Shown here: positions 35,284-43,464 of the stretch, in pieces
Numbering within the stretch: position 1 is the first letter of the stretch
Layout: every line of letters begins with the position of its first letter
Source of the DNA: Ruminococcus sp.
GTDB taxonomy: Bacteria; Bacillota; Clostridia; Oscillospirales; Ruminococcaceae
Length of the DNA: 64,000 bases
Assembly (NCBI GenBank): GCA_017534835.1
Contig: JAFXVT010000022.1
Location: 49,055 to 113,054, forward strand
Reading direction: 5' to 3'
Program-made: the position numbers and the translations under genes
The notes under the pieces: generated by a model
The model's input: the letters and a program-made list of their open reading frames with translations, nothing else
What the model was told of the DNA's origin: nothing
The model's database searches: none

Positions 35284-35901
35284 TCATTCGTTAGGCTCGT
35301 CCAGCCTGTGCTGAGCGATCATCAGCTTCATCGTATCGTAGAGATACGGCTTCAGCTCGCCGAGCGTACACGGATCATTGTAGAGTATCGCGGAATAGCA
35401 GGTCGACGAAACGAGCTCTATTATCATAAACACCATTATCTCCGGGTCGCGCAGCTTATACGGCGCCTTTGCTATGATAAGGTCATATACCTCACTGAAA
35501 TCGACATCGTTTCCGGAAGCCGGCGAGGTAAGTGCCGACTTGAACACGCCCCAGCTGAGGTTCTTCGAGATGAACGTCAGGAGCGACTGGTTCTCGTTGA
35601 GCTGATTGATGATGTTGTCGACTATGCGTATCATCTTTTCCTCATATGGCACATTCTCCAGCTCGGGACCAAGCTGCTTCATAGCGTTCATAAACAGCTG
35701 GCTCGATTTGTGTGCGATGAGCTTGTTGCGAATATCGCATTTGTCCTTGAAGTAGAGGTAGAAAGTTCCCTTTGCTACTCCTGCCTTCCCAGCGATGTCA
35801 GAGATAGAGGTCTTGCTGAACCCTTTGGTCGTGAAGAACTCGAATGCAGTCTTCAGCAGCGATGATTCCTTCTGCTGCTTATTAACATCAACTTTTCCCA
35901 T
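35284..35901 (-). CDS. TetR-family repressor of the adjacent exporter
   Basis: A 205-residue protein with the N-terminal TetR helix-turn-helix (FFTTKGFSKTSISDIAGKAG, then AKGTFYLYFKDK) and a helical ligand-binding domain. It is divergent from the MMPL exporter gene, and the 270-base gap holds three copies of TGAC-N5-GTCA, one of which overlaps the exporter's -35 box. It therefore very likely represses the exporter operon and may modulate its own promoter. Ligand unknown; regulators in this setting often answer to membrane-active compounds or fatty acids. Confidence 0.92.
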   Translation of the reverse strand: MGKVDVNKQQKESSLLKTAFEFFTTKGFSKTSISDIAGKAGVAKGTFYLYFKDKCDIRNKLIAHKSSQLFMNAMKQLGPELENVPYEEKMIRIVDNIINQLNENQSLLTFISKNLSWGVFKSALTSPASGNDVDFSEVYDLIIAKAPYKLRDPEIMVFMIIELVSSTCYSAILYNDPCTLGELKPYLYDTMKLMIAQHRLDEPNE

Positions 35902-35952
35902 ATTATCCTCCTCGCCCGGAAAGCTCCGGGCGATTTTTTATACATCAATCAT

Positions 35953-35981
35953 ATTATAGCCGATAAACGCGGCAGTGTCAA
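35953..35981 (-). promoter_or_regulatory. Promoter of the TetR gene
   Basis: Minus strand TTGACA, 17-base spacer, TATAAT. Operator 1 begins ten bases upstream of its -35 box. Confidence 0.8.
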
Positions 35982-35990
35982 GCTCACAAA

Positions 35991-36007
35991 ATTGACCATT
36001 AGTCAAT
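35991..36007. promoter_or_regulatory. TetR operator, copy 1
   Basis: ATTGACCATTAGTCAAT: 6-bp arms around a 5-base centre, the best of three copies. Confidence 0.7.
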
Positions 36008-36044
36008 GTTTGTACAAGCCCGATTTGTGCAGGTCTACAAAAAT

Positions 36045-36060
36045 ATGACCGAAAGTCAAT
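36045..36060. promoter_or_regulatory. TetR operator, copy 2
   Basis: ATGACCGAAAGTCAAT: TGAC-N5-GTCA, centre 53 bases from copy 1. Confidence 0.62.
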
Positions 36061-36077
36061 TTTTGTAGCTTCAAGAT

Positions 36078-36093
36078 ATTGACTTGTGGTCAT
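36078..36093. promoter_or_regulatory. TetR operator, copy 3, overlapping exporter -35
   Basis: ATTGACTTGTGGTCAT: TGAC-N5-GTCA, centre 34 bases from copy 2. Its left arm is the exporter's -35 element TTGACT, so binding would block RNA polymerase. Confidence 0.7.
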
Positions 36094-36107
36094 TTTTGGA
36101 ATATACT
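36079..36107 (+). promoter_or_regulatory. Promoter of the exporter operon
   Basis: TTGACT, 17-base spacer, TATACT; the leader is about 55 nt. Confidence 0.78.
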
Positions 36108-36170
36108 ATTTACATAAAGCGTATCAGGTGCCGCTCCAATGGCACATACAATACAGAAGGAGACGATATT

Positions 36171-38282
36171 ATGCTCAGGTTCGGCGAATTCATCGCAAAG
36201 CACCGCGTGCTTATCCTGCTGACAGGGATAATTCTTCTTATCCCGTCGGTTTTCGGATACATCAACACAAGAGTCAACTACGATATTCTTTCTTACCTGC
36301 CAAAGGATATAAACACAATGGTCGGTCAGGACATTCTGATAGACGAATTCGGACAGGGCGGATTTTCATTCGTAATGGTCGACGGCATGACCGAAAAGGA
36401 GATCGCCGACACCGCCGATAAAATATCAGAGGTAGACGGCGTTTCTGACGTTGTCTGCTACGAGAGCCTCACAGACCTGAAGGTCCCGAAGGAGGTGCTC
36501 CCGCAGAAGGTGTATGACTTCTTCAACAAAGGAGACACGACGCTTATGGCAGTATTCTTCGAGGAGTCCACTTCCGCTGACAGGACCCTTGCTGCTGTCG
36601 ACGAGATGAGGGACATCACCTCAGAACAGTGCTTCATCAGCGGAATGAGCGCTATCACCACCGATATGAAGCATCTTTCAGACAGCGAATCCATAATCTA
36701 TGCCGTCATCGCAGTCATACTCACCTCAGCAGTTCTCGTCCTCACGATGGACAGCTTCCTGATACCGGTATTCTTTATGCTCAGCATCGGTATAGCGATA
36801 GTATGGAACCTCGGCACGAATTTCGCGTTGGGAGAGATCTCGTTCATCACACAGGCGCTTGCACTTGTCCTCCAGCTCGGCGTAACTATGGACTATTCGA
36901 TATTCCTCTGGCACAGCTACAAGGAACAACAGAACAGCTTCCCTGACAGCAAGGCTGAGGCAATGGCACACGCTATCGCCGCTACCGTAACATCGGTCGT
37001 AAGCAGCTCGTTCACAACAGTTGCCGGCTTCCTTGCGATGTGCTTTATGAGCTTCACGCTCGGACTTGACCTCGGCATCGTAATGGCAAAGGGCGTCATC
37101 TGCGGCGTTATCGCCTGCATAACGGTTCTTCCGGCAATGATACTCATATTCGACAAGGCTATCGAAAAAACATCACACCGCGATTTTATGCCTGCCTTCT
37201 CGCGGACCTCATCGTTCATAGTAAAGCATTCCGGTGCATTTCTCGTGCTTGCGGTTGTGCTCATAATACCGGCAGTTTTCGGCTATACCCACTACGACGT
37301 CTACTACAAGCTCGACAGCACGCTCCCTAAGGACCTCGCAAGCGTCACGGCAAATATGAAGCTCGAAGAAGAATACAATATGAACAGCACTCATATCCTC
37401 CTCGCCGATTCGGATATGGACGCCAAAACAGCCACGGCAATGCTGAACGAAATGGACGATGTGGACGGAGTTCAGTTCACGCTCGGCTACAATACACTGG
37501 TCGGACCTGCTATCCCCGATGAGGTGATACCGGATTCGATAAAGAGCAAGCTCAAGAGCGAGAACAGACAGCTGATGCTCATCGGCTCGGAATACGAGGT
37601 CGCTTCTGATGAGGTGAATGAGCAGGTCGCACAGCTCAACAAGATAGTGAGCAAATATGACCCGAACGGTATGCTCATCGGCGAGGCTCCTGCCACAAAA
37701 GACCTCATCGAAATAACGAACCGCGATTTCAAGGTCGTCAGCGTGCTCTCGATAGCGGCGATATTCATTATCATCGCATTTACCTTCAAATCGGTCACGC
37801 TTCCTGTGATACTTGTTTCGGTCATCGAGCTCGCGATAATGATAAACCTCGGCATCTCCTACTTCACCAACACTGAGCTGCCGTTCATCGCATCGGTCGT
37901 TATCGGTACGATACAGCTCGGCGCGACTGTCGATTATGCGATACTTATGACGACGAGATACCGCACAGAGCGCTCGTCCGGAAAGGATAAAAAGGAGGCA
38001 GTAAGGATCGCGCTCTCGACGTCAGTGCGCTCGGTCATCACATCTGCACTCGGTTTCTTTGCGGCAACAGTCGGCGTTGCGGTCTACTCCGAGATAGGTA
38101 TGATCTCCTCGCTGTGCGTTCTGCTTTCAAGAGGCGCGCTCATCTCGATGGTCGTAGTTATAACGGTGCTCCCGTCGATGTTTATGGTGTTCGACAGCAT
38201 CATCTGCAAGACGAGCGCCGGATTCCTTCCCAAGCATGAGGGCAGCACACACAGACGTCACCTTCACGTTTTCAGTCATTGA
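36171..38282 (+). CDS. MMPL/RND-superfamily exporter
   Basis: The start is the ATG giving MLRFGEFI after GAAGGAG; a longer frame runs back into the promoter and is rejected. The product is 703 residues. It has two repeats, each with one span, an extracytoplasmic loop and five or six spans. Both halves show the RND/MMPL pattern, LQLGVTMDYSIFLWHSYKEQ in the first and IQLGATVDYAILMTTRYRTE in the second, where the Asp-Tyr pair takes part in proton relay. Loops are short (about 150 residues), as in Gram-positive YdfJ/MmpL-type lipid or hydrophobe exporters. It is controlled by the divergent TetR protein and followed by its repeat-protein partner. Confidence 0.92.
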   Translation: MLRFGEFIAKHRVLILLTGIILLIPSVFGYINTRVNYDILSYLPKDINTMVGQDILIDEFGQGGFSFVMVDGMTEKEIADTADKISEVDGVSDVVCYESLTDLKVPKEVLPQKVYDFFNKGDTTLMAVFFEESTSADRTLAAVDEMRDITSEQCFISGMSAITTDMKHLSDSESIIYAVIAVILTSAVLVLTMDSFLIPVFFMLSIGIAIVWNLGTNFALGEISFITQALALVLQLGVTMDYSIFLWHSYKEQQNSFPDSKAEAMAHAIAATVTSVVSSSFTTVAGFLAMCFMSFTLGLDLGIVMAKGVICGVIACITVLPAMILIFDKAIEKTSHRDFMPAFSRTSSFIVKHSGAFLVLAVVLIIPAVFGYTHYDVYYKLDSTLPKDLASVTANMKLEEEYNMNSTHILLADSDMDAKTATAMLNEMDDVDGVQFTLGYNTLVGPAIPDEVIPDSIKSKLKSENRQLMLIGSEYEVASDEVNEQVAQLNKIVSKYDPNGMLIGEAPATKDLIEITNRDFKVVSVLSIAAIFIIIAFTFKSVTLPVILVSVIELAIMINLGISYFTNTELPFIASVVIGTIQLGATVDYAILMTTRYRTERSSGKDKKEAVRIALSTSVRSVITSALGFFAATVGVAVYSEIGMISSLCVLLSRGALISMVVVITVLPSMFMVFDSIICKTSAGFLPKHEGSTHRRHLHVFSH

Positions 38283-38347
38283 CAGTTAAGCAGTTCCCGA
38301 TACAAATACACGAAGATATATCATCATAGAGAAAGGATATGACCTTT

Positions 38348-41065
38348 ATGAAAAATTACAAGAGGATAGTCGCAGCGGCTCTCGCAGTCGCAGTTTCCGC
38401 AGCAGCTACAGGCTCTATCGCCTACGCCAAGAACACAGACAAGGCAGCTGCTCCCGAAAAGACCTCCGGAAAGGCAGAAAAGTCAGTTTCCGCAGAACGC
38501 ACGGCTTCCGACAGCGGGGCTTTCAAGGACGAGACCGTGTATGTCCTCTGCAACACCGATTCCTCTGTGAAGAATGTGGTCGTCAGCGACTGGCTCAAGA
38601 ATGCTCCGGCACTCAGCAGTATCAGCGACATCTCAGACCTCGAGGACATCGTGAACGTCAAGGGCGATGAAAAGCTTACACAGACCGGTGATTCACTCAG
38701 CTGGGAGGCTGGCGGAAACGATATCTACTACAAGGGAACGACCGACAAGGAGCTCCCCGTAGATGTCACTATCACCTATTTCCTCGACGGAAAGGAAATA
38801 TCTCCGGCTGACCTCGCAGGCAAGAGCGGTCATATCACTATCCGCTGGGACTACAAGAACAAGCAGAAGGTCACAAAGGAGATAAACGGCAAAAAGACCG
38901 ATATTTATGTGCCCTTTATGGCTGCGAGCGCCGCAGTCCTCGATACGGAAAAATTCGTGAACGTCGAGGTGACAAACGGCAAGGTCATCTCTGACGGAAA
39001 CAGACTCATCGCAGTCGGCGCTGCATTTCCGGGTCTGACCGAAAGCCTTGCGCTCGATGAGATAAAGTCGATGGATATACAGCTACCCGAGAGCTTTGAG
39101 CTCTCCGCGGACGTTACGGATTTCGAGATGAACACTTCTGTGACCGTCGTATCCAGCGAGATATTCTCGCAGCTTGAGCTCGATGACAGCTTCGATATGG
39201 GCGACCTCGAGGGCAAGCTCCGCGAGCTCAGCAACGGTGCGGCACAGCTCACTGACGGCACTGCGAAGCTGTATGACGGTATCTGCCAGCTTTCCGACAA
39301 GTCAGGTGCTCTCACGGACGGTATCGGCAAGCTCTATGACGGCTCGCTCTCGCTCAAAAACGGTACAGCAGAGCTCAGCAGCGGCGCAAAGCAGCTTGCT
39401 GACGGCACAAAGACACTCTCGGATTCCGCAAAAAAGTTCGGTGAAGGTGTGAGCTCCGCTAAAAACGGCTCAGGCGAGCTCGTATCCGGACTTGAAAAGG
39501 TGAAGACAGGCTCCGGCGCACTCTGCGAAGGGGCAGAAAAGGTGAATAATGGTGCAGGAACACTGAATAAAGGACTCTCAGAGGCAAAATCAGGCTCAGA
39601 TGAGCTTGTAAAAGGATTTGAAAAGGTGAATAATGGTGTTTCCGCACTTTCTGACGGTGCGTCACAGCTCACCGGCGGAATCGGTACTCTCACGGAGGGG
39701 AGCTCAGCTCTCAGGGACGGCTCTGCAAAGGTATCTTCCGGCGCAGACGCGCTCTCTCAGGGTGCTGAGACACTCAGCACTTCTGCCGGACAGCTCGCGG
39801 AGGGTATCGGCTCTGCAAGATCGGGTGCGGACCAGCTCGCAGCAGGTATCGGCTCGGCAAAAACAGGTGCGGATGCACTCGGCGCAGGAGCTTCACAGCT
39901 CACAACAGGTGCTGACGAGCTCGCAGCAGGTGCCAAGCAGCTCACCGCAGGCGCAGACCAGCTCGCGGAAGGTCTCGGTGCAGCAGGCACAGGGCTCGAT
40001 ACGACTATAGCTGCAAATGAGCAGGCTCTTGCAGCTTTACAGGCTCTGTATCAGGCTTCGCCCTCAGAGGAGCTCGCGGTCGCAGTCGGCACTCTCAGGC
40101 AGACTATAGAAGCGCAGAAGCAGATAGCTGCTTCGATGAAGGAGGGCGGTCAGCTCAAAGACGGTGCTTCCGCTCTTTCGGCAGGCGCAGGACAGCTAAA
40201 TACAGGAGCAGCCTCGCTCTCAGCCGGCGCGAAGGAGTTAGGCGGCGGACTCGGTCAGCTCTCAGCAGGTCTTGAAGCTGCACAGACCGGCGGCTCGGCA
40301 CTTCAGGAGGGGATGGCTCAGCTCGACGAGGGCGGAAAGGCTCTCGCACAGGGCGCAGCAACACTCTCCGGCTCTACATCACAGCTTGCAGCAGGCGCTA
40401 AATCGGTATCCGACGGCGCTGCTCAGCTCGACGGCGGTATCGCGCAGCTCTCATCAGGCAGCGGAAGTCTTACAGGCGGACTTGAACAGCTCATTGCCGG
40501 TATCGCACAGCTCTCCGCCGGAAACACCTCGCTCAACGGCGGTCTTGCTCAGCTCGCAGCAGGCGCAGTCGACCTCAGCGGCGGAACATCACAGCTCTTC
40601 GCAGGCGCAAATGCTCTTGACGCAGGTATCGGTCAGGCTTACGCCGGCTCGTATGCCCTCGACAGCGGTCTCGCTCAGCTCGTAACAGCAAGCGGTCAGC
40701 TCGGAGGCGGCGCTGATACCATATTCCAGAATATGCTCAGGCTCAGCAGCGGAGCAGATCAGCTCAACACCGGCGCCGGCTCACTCTATACCGGTATCGG
40801 CACTCTGCACGACAGCGTGCCTGCTCTCACTGACGGTATCGGACAGCTCCGCTCCGGCTCAAAGGAGCTGAATGACGGTATGAAGAAGTTCAACGACGAG
40901 GGCATCAGCAAGATGAGCGAGGTCATCGACGAGGCTCTCCCGGACATTACAGAGCGCTTCAAGGCTGTAAGGGATGCCGCTAAGGACTACGGCACTTTCT
41001 CGGGCAAGTCGGAGGATATGGACGGCAGTGTCAAGTTCATCTACCTCTTCGACGGCACAAATTAA
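38348..41065 (+). CDS. YhgE/Pip-like secreted protein with xxxLxxG heptad repeats
   Basis: The start is taken at the ATG giving MKNYKRIV; an ATG three codons earlier sits too close to GAAAGGA. The product is 905 residues with a signal peptide (cleavage near SIAYA-K). A beta-rich domain spans roughly 40-280. From about 290 to 850 there are dozens of seven-residue xxxLxxG repeats (LTDGTAKLYDGICQLSDKSG style), which form a long coiled helix. The C-terminal segment FSGKSEDMDGSVKFIY is the conserved motif of these proteins. The multi-span Pip/YhgE membrane domain is absent, so this is a fully extracellular rod. It probably acts as the extracytoplasmic partner of the MMPL exporter. The DNA of the repeats is diverged, not an exact tandem array. 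Confidence 0.85.
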   Translation: MKNYKRIVAAALAVAVSAAATGSIAYAKNTDKAAAPEKTSGKAEKSVSAERTASDSGAFKDETVYVLCNTDSSVKNVVVSDWLKNAPALSSISDISDLEDIVNVKGDEKLTQTGDSLSWEAGGNDIYYKGTTDKELPVDVTITYFLDGKEISPADLAGKSGHITIRWDYKNKQKVTKEINGKKTDIYVPFMAASAAVLDTEKFVNVEVTNGKVISDGNRLIAVGAAFPGLTESLALDEIKSMDIQLPESFELSADVTDFEMNTSVTVVSSEIFSQLELDDSFDMGDLEGKLRELSNGAAQLTDGTAKLYDGICQLSDKSGALTDGIGKLYDGSLSLKNGTAELSSGAKQLADGTKTLSDSAKKFGEGVSSAKNGSGELVSGLEKVKTGSGALCEGAEKVNNGAGTLNKGLSEAKSGSDELVKGFEKVNNGVSALSDGASQLTGGIGTLTEGSSALRDGSAKVSSGADALSQGAETLSTSAGQLAEGIGSARSGADQLAAGIGSAKTGADALGAGASQLTTGADELAAGAKQLTAGADQLAEGLGAAGTGLDTTIAANEQALAALQALYQASPSEELAVAVGTLRQTIEAQKQIAASMKEGGQLKDGASALSAGAGQLNTGAASLSAGAKELGGGLGQLSAGLEAAQTGGSALQEGMAQLDEGGKALAQGAATLSGSTSQLAAGAKSVSDGAAQLDGGIAQLSSGSGSLTGGLEQLIAGIAQLSAGNTSLNGGLAQLAAGAVDLSGGTSQLFAGANALDAGIGQAYAGSYALDSGLAQLVTASGQLGGGADTIFQNMLRLSSGADQLNTGAGSLYTGIGTLHDSVPALTDGIGQLRSGSKELNDGMKKFNDEGISKMSEVIDEALPDITERFKAVRDAAKDYGTFSGKSEDMDGSVKFIYLFDGTN

Positions 41066-41104
41066 GCATTCTCCATTATAATAGTTCCTCTATATAGAAA
41101 AGGC

Positions 41105-41160
41105 TCCGCAGCGAGATCCTTACGGGAATACCGTGGGATCTGCTGCGGACCTTTGTCTTT
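41105..41160 (+). terminator. Terminator of the exporter operon
   Basis: The stem TCCGCAGC(G)AGATCC / GGATCTGCTGCGGA, with one bulge and an inner CGGGAATACCG hairpin, is followed by CCTTTGTCTTT. Confidence 0.8.
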
Positions 41161-41230
41161 CCGGTATCCTGCGCTCTGCGGAGATCAGCCACAAAATATG
41201 AGCGAAAAAAATACCGGAGGTCTTATAAAA

Positions 41231-41270
41231 CGAAAAATGGGTGAAGCCTTTCTTCTGAAAGGTCTCACCC
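41231..41270 (-). terminator. Terminator of the psd operon
   Basis: A 12-bp stem with a two-base internal mismatch (GGGTGA-AG-CCTTTC / GAAAGG-TC-TCACCC), followed on the minus strand by ATTTTTCGTTTT. Confidence 0.78.
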
Positions 41271-41322
41271 GGCAGATACCGCTGTGCTTCCGTGCAGACA
41301 GGAGCATAAGCGGTCGTTTGTT

Positions 41323-42186
41323 TTATTTTGCTGAAATGCCGATCTTTTCGCCGAATTTGACTACGGTCTCGAAGCCGCCGGCAGTATTCCGGAGCAGGTC
41401 GGGATCGGGAATGACGGAGTCCCTGCCGAAGAGGAGGACAACGGTCGAGCCGCCGAACTCAAATCTGCCCTTTTCCGCGCCCCTGTGGAAGGAGCAGGCT
41501 TCGTGGCGGTTGCAGATACGTCCGACGAGCATCGCTCCGACCTCTATCTGTGCGACATCGCCGAAATTATCGGTGTGGAGGAGCGTATATTCGCGGCAGT
41601 TGCGCTTGTAGATGTTATAGCGCTCAAGCGCGATTGGATTGACGGTGTGGAGCTCGCCTTTTATAAATGTGTTGCCGGTCTTGGTGCCGCTGTCTATGTA
41701 GCAGTAGCGGTGGTAATCGTCGACCTCAAGGCGGAAAATGAAGCAGTATCCGCCCTCGAAGCGCCTTGCGAGGAAGTCGTTTTTCAGCAGGTCGCGGACG
41801 CGGTAGTGCGAATCCTTGATGCGGAAGATGCTGTTTTCGTTTATCGGATATACCGACAGCTTTGAGTCGCAGGGACTGATGAGGTGACCGGGAGTGAAGT
41901 CCACCGGGCGCATTCCCGGCTTGATGCGGCGCGTGAAGAACTGGTTGTAGGAGTGGAAATCGCGCATGATGTACTGTGATGTGTCGATGCCGTTTTTGCT
42001 GATAAACGGCTTTATCAGCGGCTTTGAAAGCGGAGAGTCCATATACGCGCCGGCAGCGGCGGACACTGCCGGAAGTGTGAGCACTTTCAGAAGGCATCTG
42101 CCCCACGCAGTTCCGTAGAGCTGCTTCAGGAGCAAATTCTGTTTTTCATTTGTGACGATGATCTCGCCTTTTCTTGTCTTTATCAT
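41323..42186 (-). CDS. psd: Phosphatidylserine decarboxylase proenzyme
   Basis: A 287-residue protein of the psd family, which converts phosphatidylserine to phosphatidylethanolamine at the membrane. It shows FFTRRIKPGMRPVD, SPCDSKL, the catalytic-histidine regions (DDYHRYCYID, GELHTVNP) and the self-cleavage site FEFGGST near residue 255, where Gly-Ser cleavage generates the pyruvoyl group. The usual LGST motif is GGST here, a conservative change. The gene lies 35 bases after the dehydratase-related gene and is probably cotranscribed with it. No pssA is present in the window. Confidence 0.92.
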   Translation of the reverse strand: MIKTRKGEIIVTNEKQNLLLKQLYGTAWGRCLLKVLTLPAVSAAAGAYMDSPLSKPLIKPFISKNGIDTSQYIMRDFHSYNQFFTRRIKPGMRPVDFTPGHLISPCDSKLSVYPINENSIFRIKDSHYRVRDLLKNDFLARRFEGGYCFIFRLEVDDYHRYCYIDSGTKTGNTFIKGELHTVNPIALERYNIYKRNCREYTLLHTDNFGDVAQIEVGAMLVGRICNRHEACSFHRGAEKGRFEFGGSTVVLLFGRDSVIPDPDLLRNTAGGFETVVKFGEKIGISAK

Positions 42187-42221
42187 AGTATCTCCTGAGT
42201 CTGCACGGGGGCGGATGAGAG

Positions 42222-43451
42222 TTATCTTTTAGCGTTCGCGAGCATAAGTTTTATGCGGTTTTCCTGATTTACCCGTGTTGCACCGGGGTCGTAGTCGATA
42301 GCTACGATGTTGGCATTGGGATTGTCCTGCTTTATCGCGCGGCTCATTCCCTTTGCGACGATGTGGTTCGGCAGACAGCCAAACGGCTGAGTGCAGATGA
42401 TATTGTCCACTCCGGACTGCGAGAGTGCAGCCATTTCGGCAGGGATAAGCCAGCCCTCGCCCATTACAACGCCCTGACTGATGTACTTGTCGGCGAGCGA
42501 GCGGAGGTGCTCGAAGTCGTGGAGCGGCTCGAAGCTGCCCTGTTCCTTCATTATCCTTATGAGCTCCTTCTGCTTGGAGTAGATGAGCTTGTAGCCGAGT
42601 TTGTAAATGCGCGACTGAGTGTTCTTGTTGTCGTAGAATTCAGCGTCCGTGAACGTGCCGGATGCGCAGTACATAACGAATTCGAGCAGCGACGGTACGA
42701 CGGGCTCGCAGCCCTCTGAGAGCAGGAAGTCCTCGAGGTGGTTGTTTGCGAGGGGGGAATACTTAACGTATATCTCGCCGACGATGCCGACACGTATCTT
42801 CTTCTCGTCCGAGAGCTTTATCGAAGCGAAATCGTTCAATATCTCGGGATAGAGCTTCTTTGTCTTGAGATATTCGCGGCTTCCCCTGCGGAAAATGTCG
42901 CCGAGCCTGTCCTGCCACTTGTCGAGCATCGCCTTCGCATCGCCCTTGTTTATCTCGTATGCGCGGCACTTGTTATAGCAGGTCATCAGCAGGTCGCCGT
43001 AGAGTACCGCGTATAGCAGACGCAGGAACATCGGTGCGGTTATGCGGAATGCGCTGTCCTTTTCAAGTCCGCTGAAATTGAGTGAAACGACGGGTATCTG
43101 CGGATAATTCTTCGCAACAGCCTTTCTCAGAAGGTGGATATAGTTCGATGCACGGCAGCCGCCGCCTGTCTGTGTTATCATCAGAGCGGTCTTGTCGGGG
43201 TCATATTTTCCGCTCGCGAGCGCGTCCATGAACTGTCCTATTACGAGCAGAGCCGGATAGCAGGCATCGTTGTGGACATTTTTGAGTCCCTCATCGACGA
43301 CGTTGCGCGAATCGTTCTCAAGCAGCTTGAGCTTGTAGCCCTTGTGCTCGAATATCGCCATAAGCAGCCTGAAATGCACCGGAAGCATATTTGGTACGAG
43401 GATAGTATGGGTCTTTATCATATCCTCGGTAAATCTTACGTAGTCAGCCAT
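42222..43451 (-). CDS. 2-hydroxyacyl-CoA dehydratase D-like protein (COG3581 type)
   Basis: The start is the ATG giving MADYVRFT after AAGGAGA. The product is 409 residues. It has the pattern of the conserved domain that in many clostridia forms the C-terminal part of ~1,400-residue activase fusions: THTILVPNMLPVHFRLL, NDACYPALLVIGQF, ITQTGGGCRASNYIHLLRKA, GEIYVKYSPLANN and a late MGEGWLIPAEMAAL with CTQPFGCLPNHIVAKG. Several cysteines (NDACYP, GGGCRA, QPFGCLP) could bind an iron-sulfur cluster. It lies 13 bases after the activase gene, so here the fusion is split into two genes. Substrate unknown. Confidence 0.82.
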   Translation of the reverse strand: MADYVRFTEDMIKTHTILVPNMLPVHFRLLMAIFEHKGYKLKLLENDSRNVVDEGLKNVHNDACYPALLVIGQFMDALASGKYDPDKTALMITQTGGGCRASNYIHLLRKAVAKNYPQIPVVSLNFSGLEKDSAFRITAPMFLRLLYAVLYGDLLMTCYNKCRAYEINKGDAKAMLDKWQDRLGDIFRRGSREYLKTKKLYPEILNDFASIKLSDEKKIRVGIVGEIYVKYSPLANNHLEDFLLSEGCEPVVPSLLEFVMYCASGTFTDAEFYDNKNTQSRIYKLGYKLIYSKQKELIRIMKEQGSFEPLHDFEHLRSLADKYISQGVVMGEGWLIPAEMAALSQSGVDNIICTQPFGCLPNHIVAKGMSRAIKQDNPNANIVAIDYDPGATRVNQENRIKLMLANAKR

Positions 43452-43464
43452 TCTGTTCTCCTTA

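Noticed and set aside
39180-40900. The repeat region of the xxxLxxG protein as an exact DNA tandem array or CRISPR-like structure
   Set aside because: The repeats exist at protein level, while the DNA copies are diverged and have no constant spacer length.
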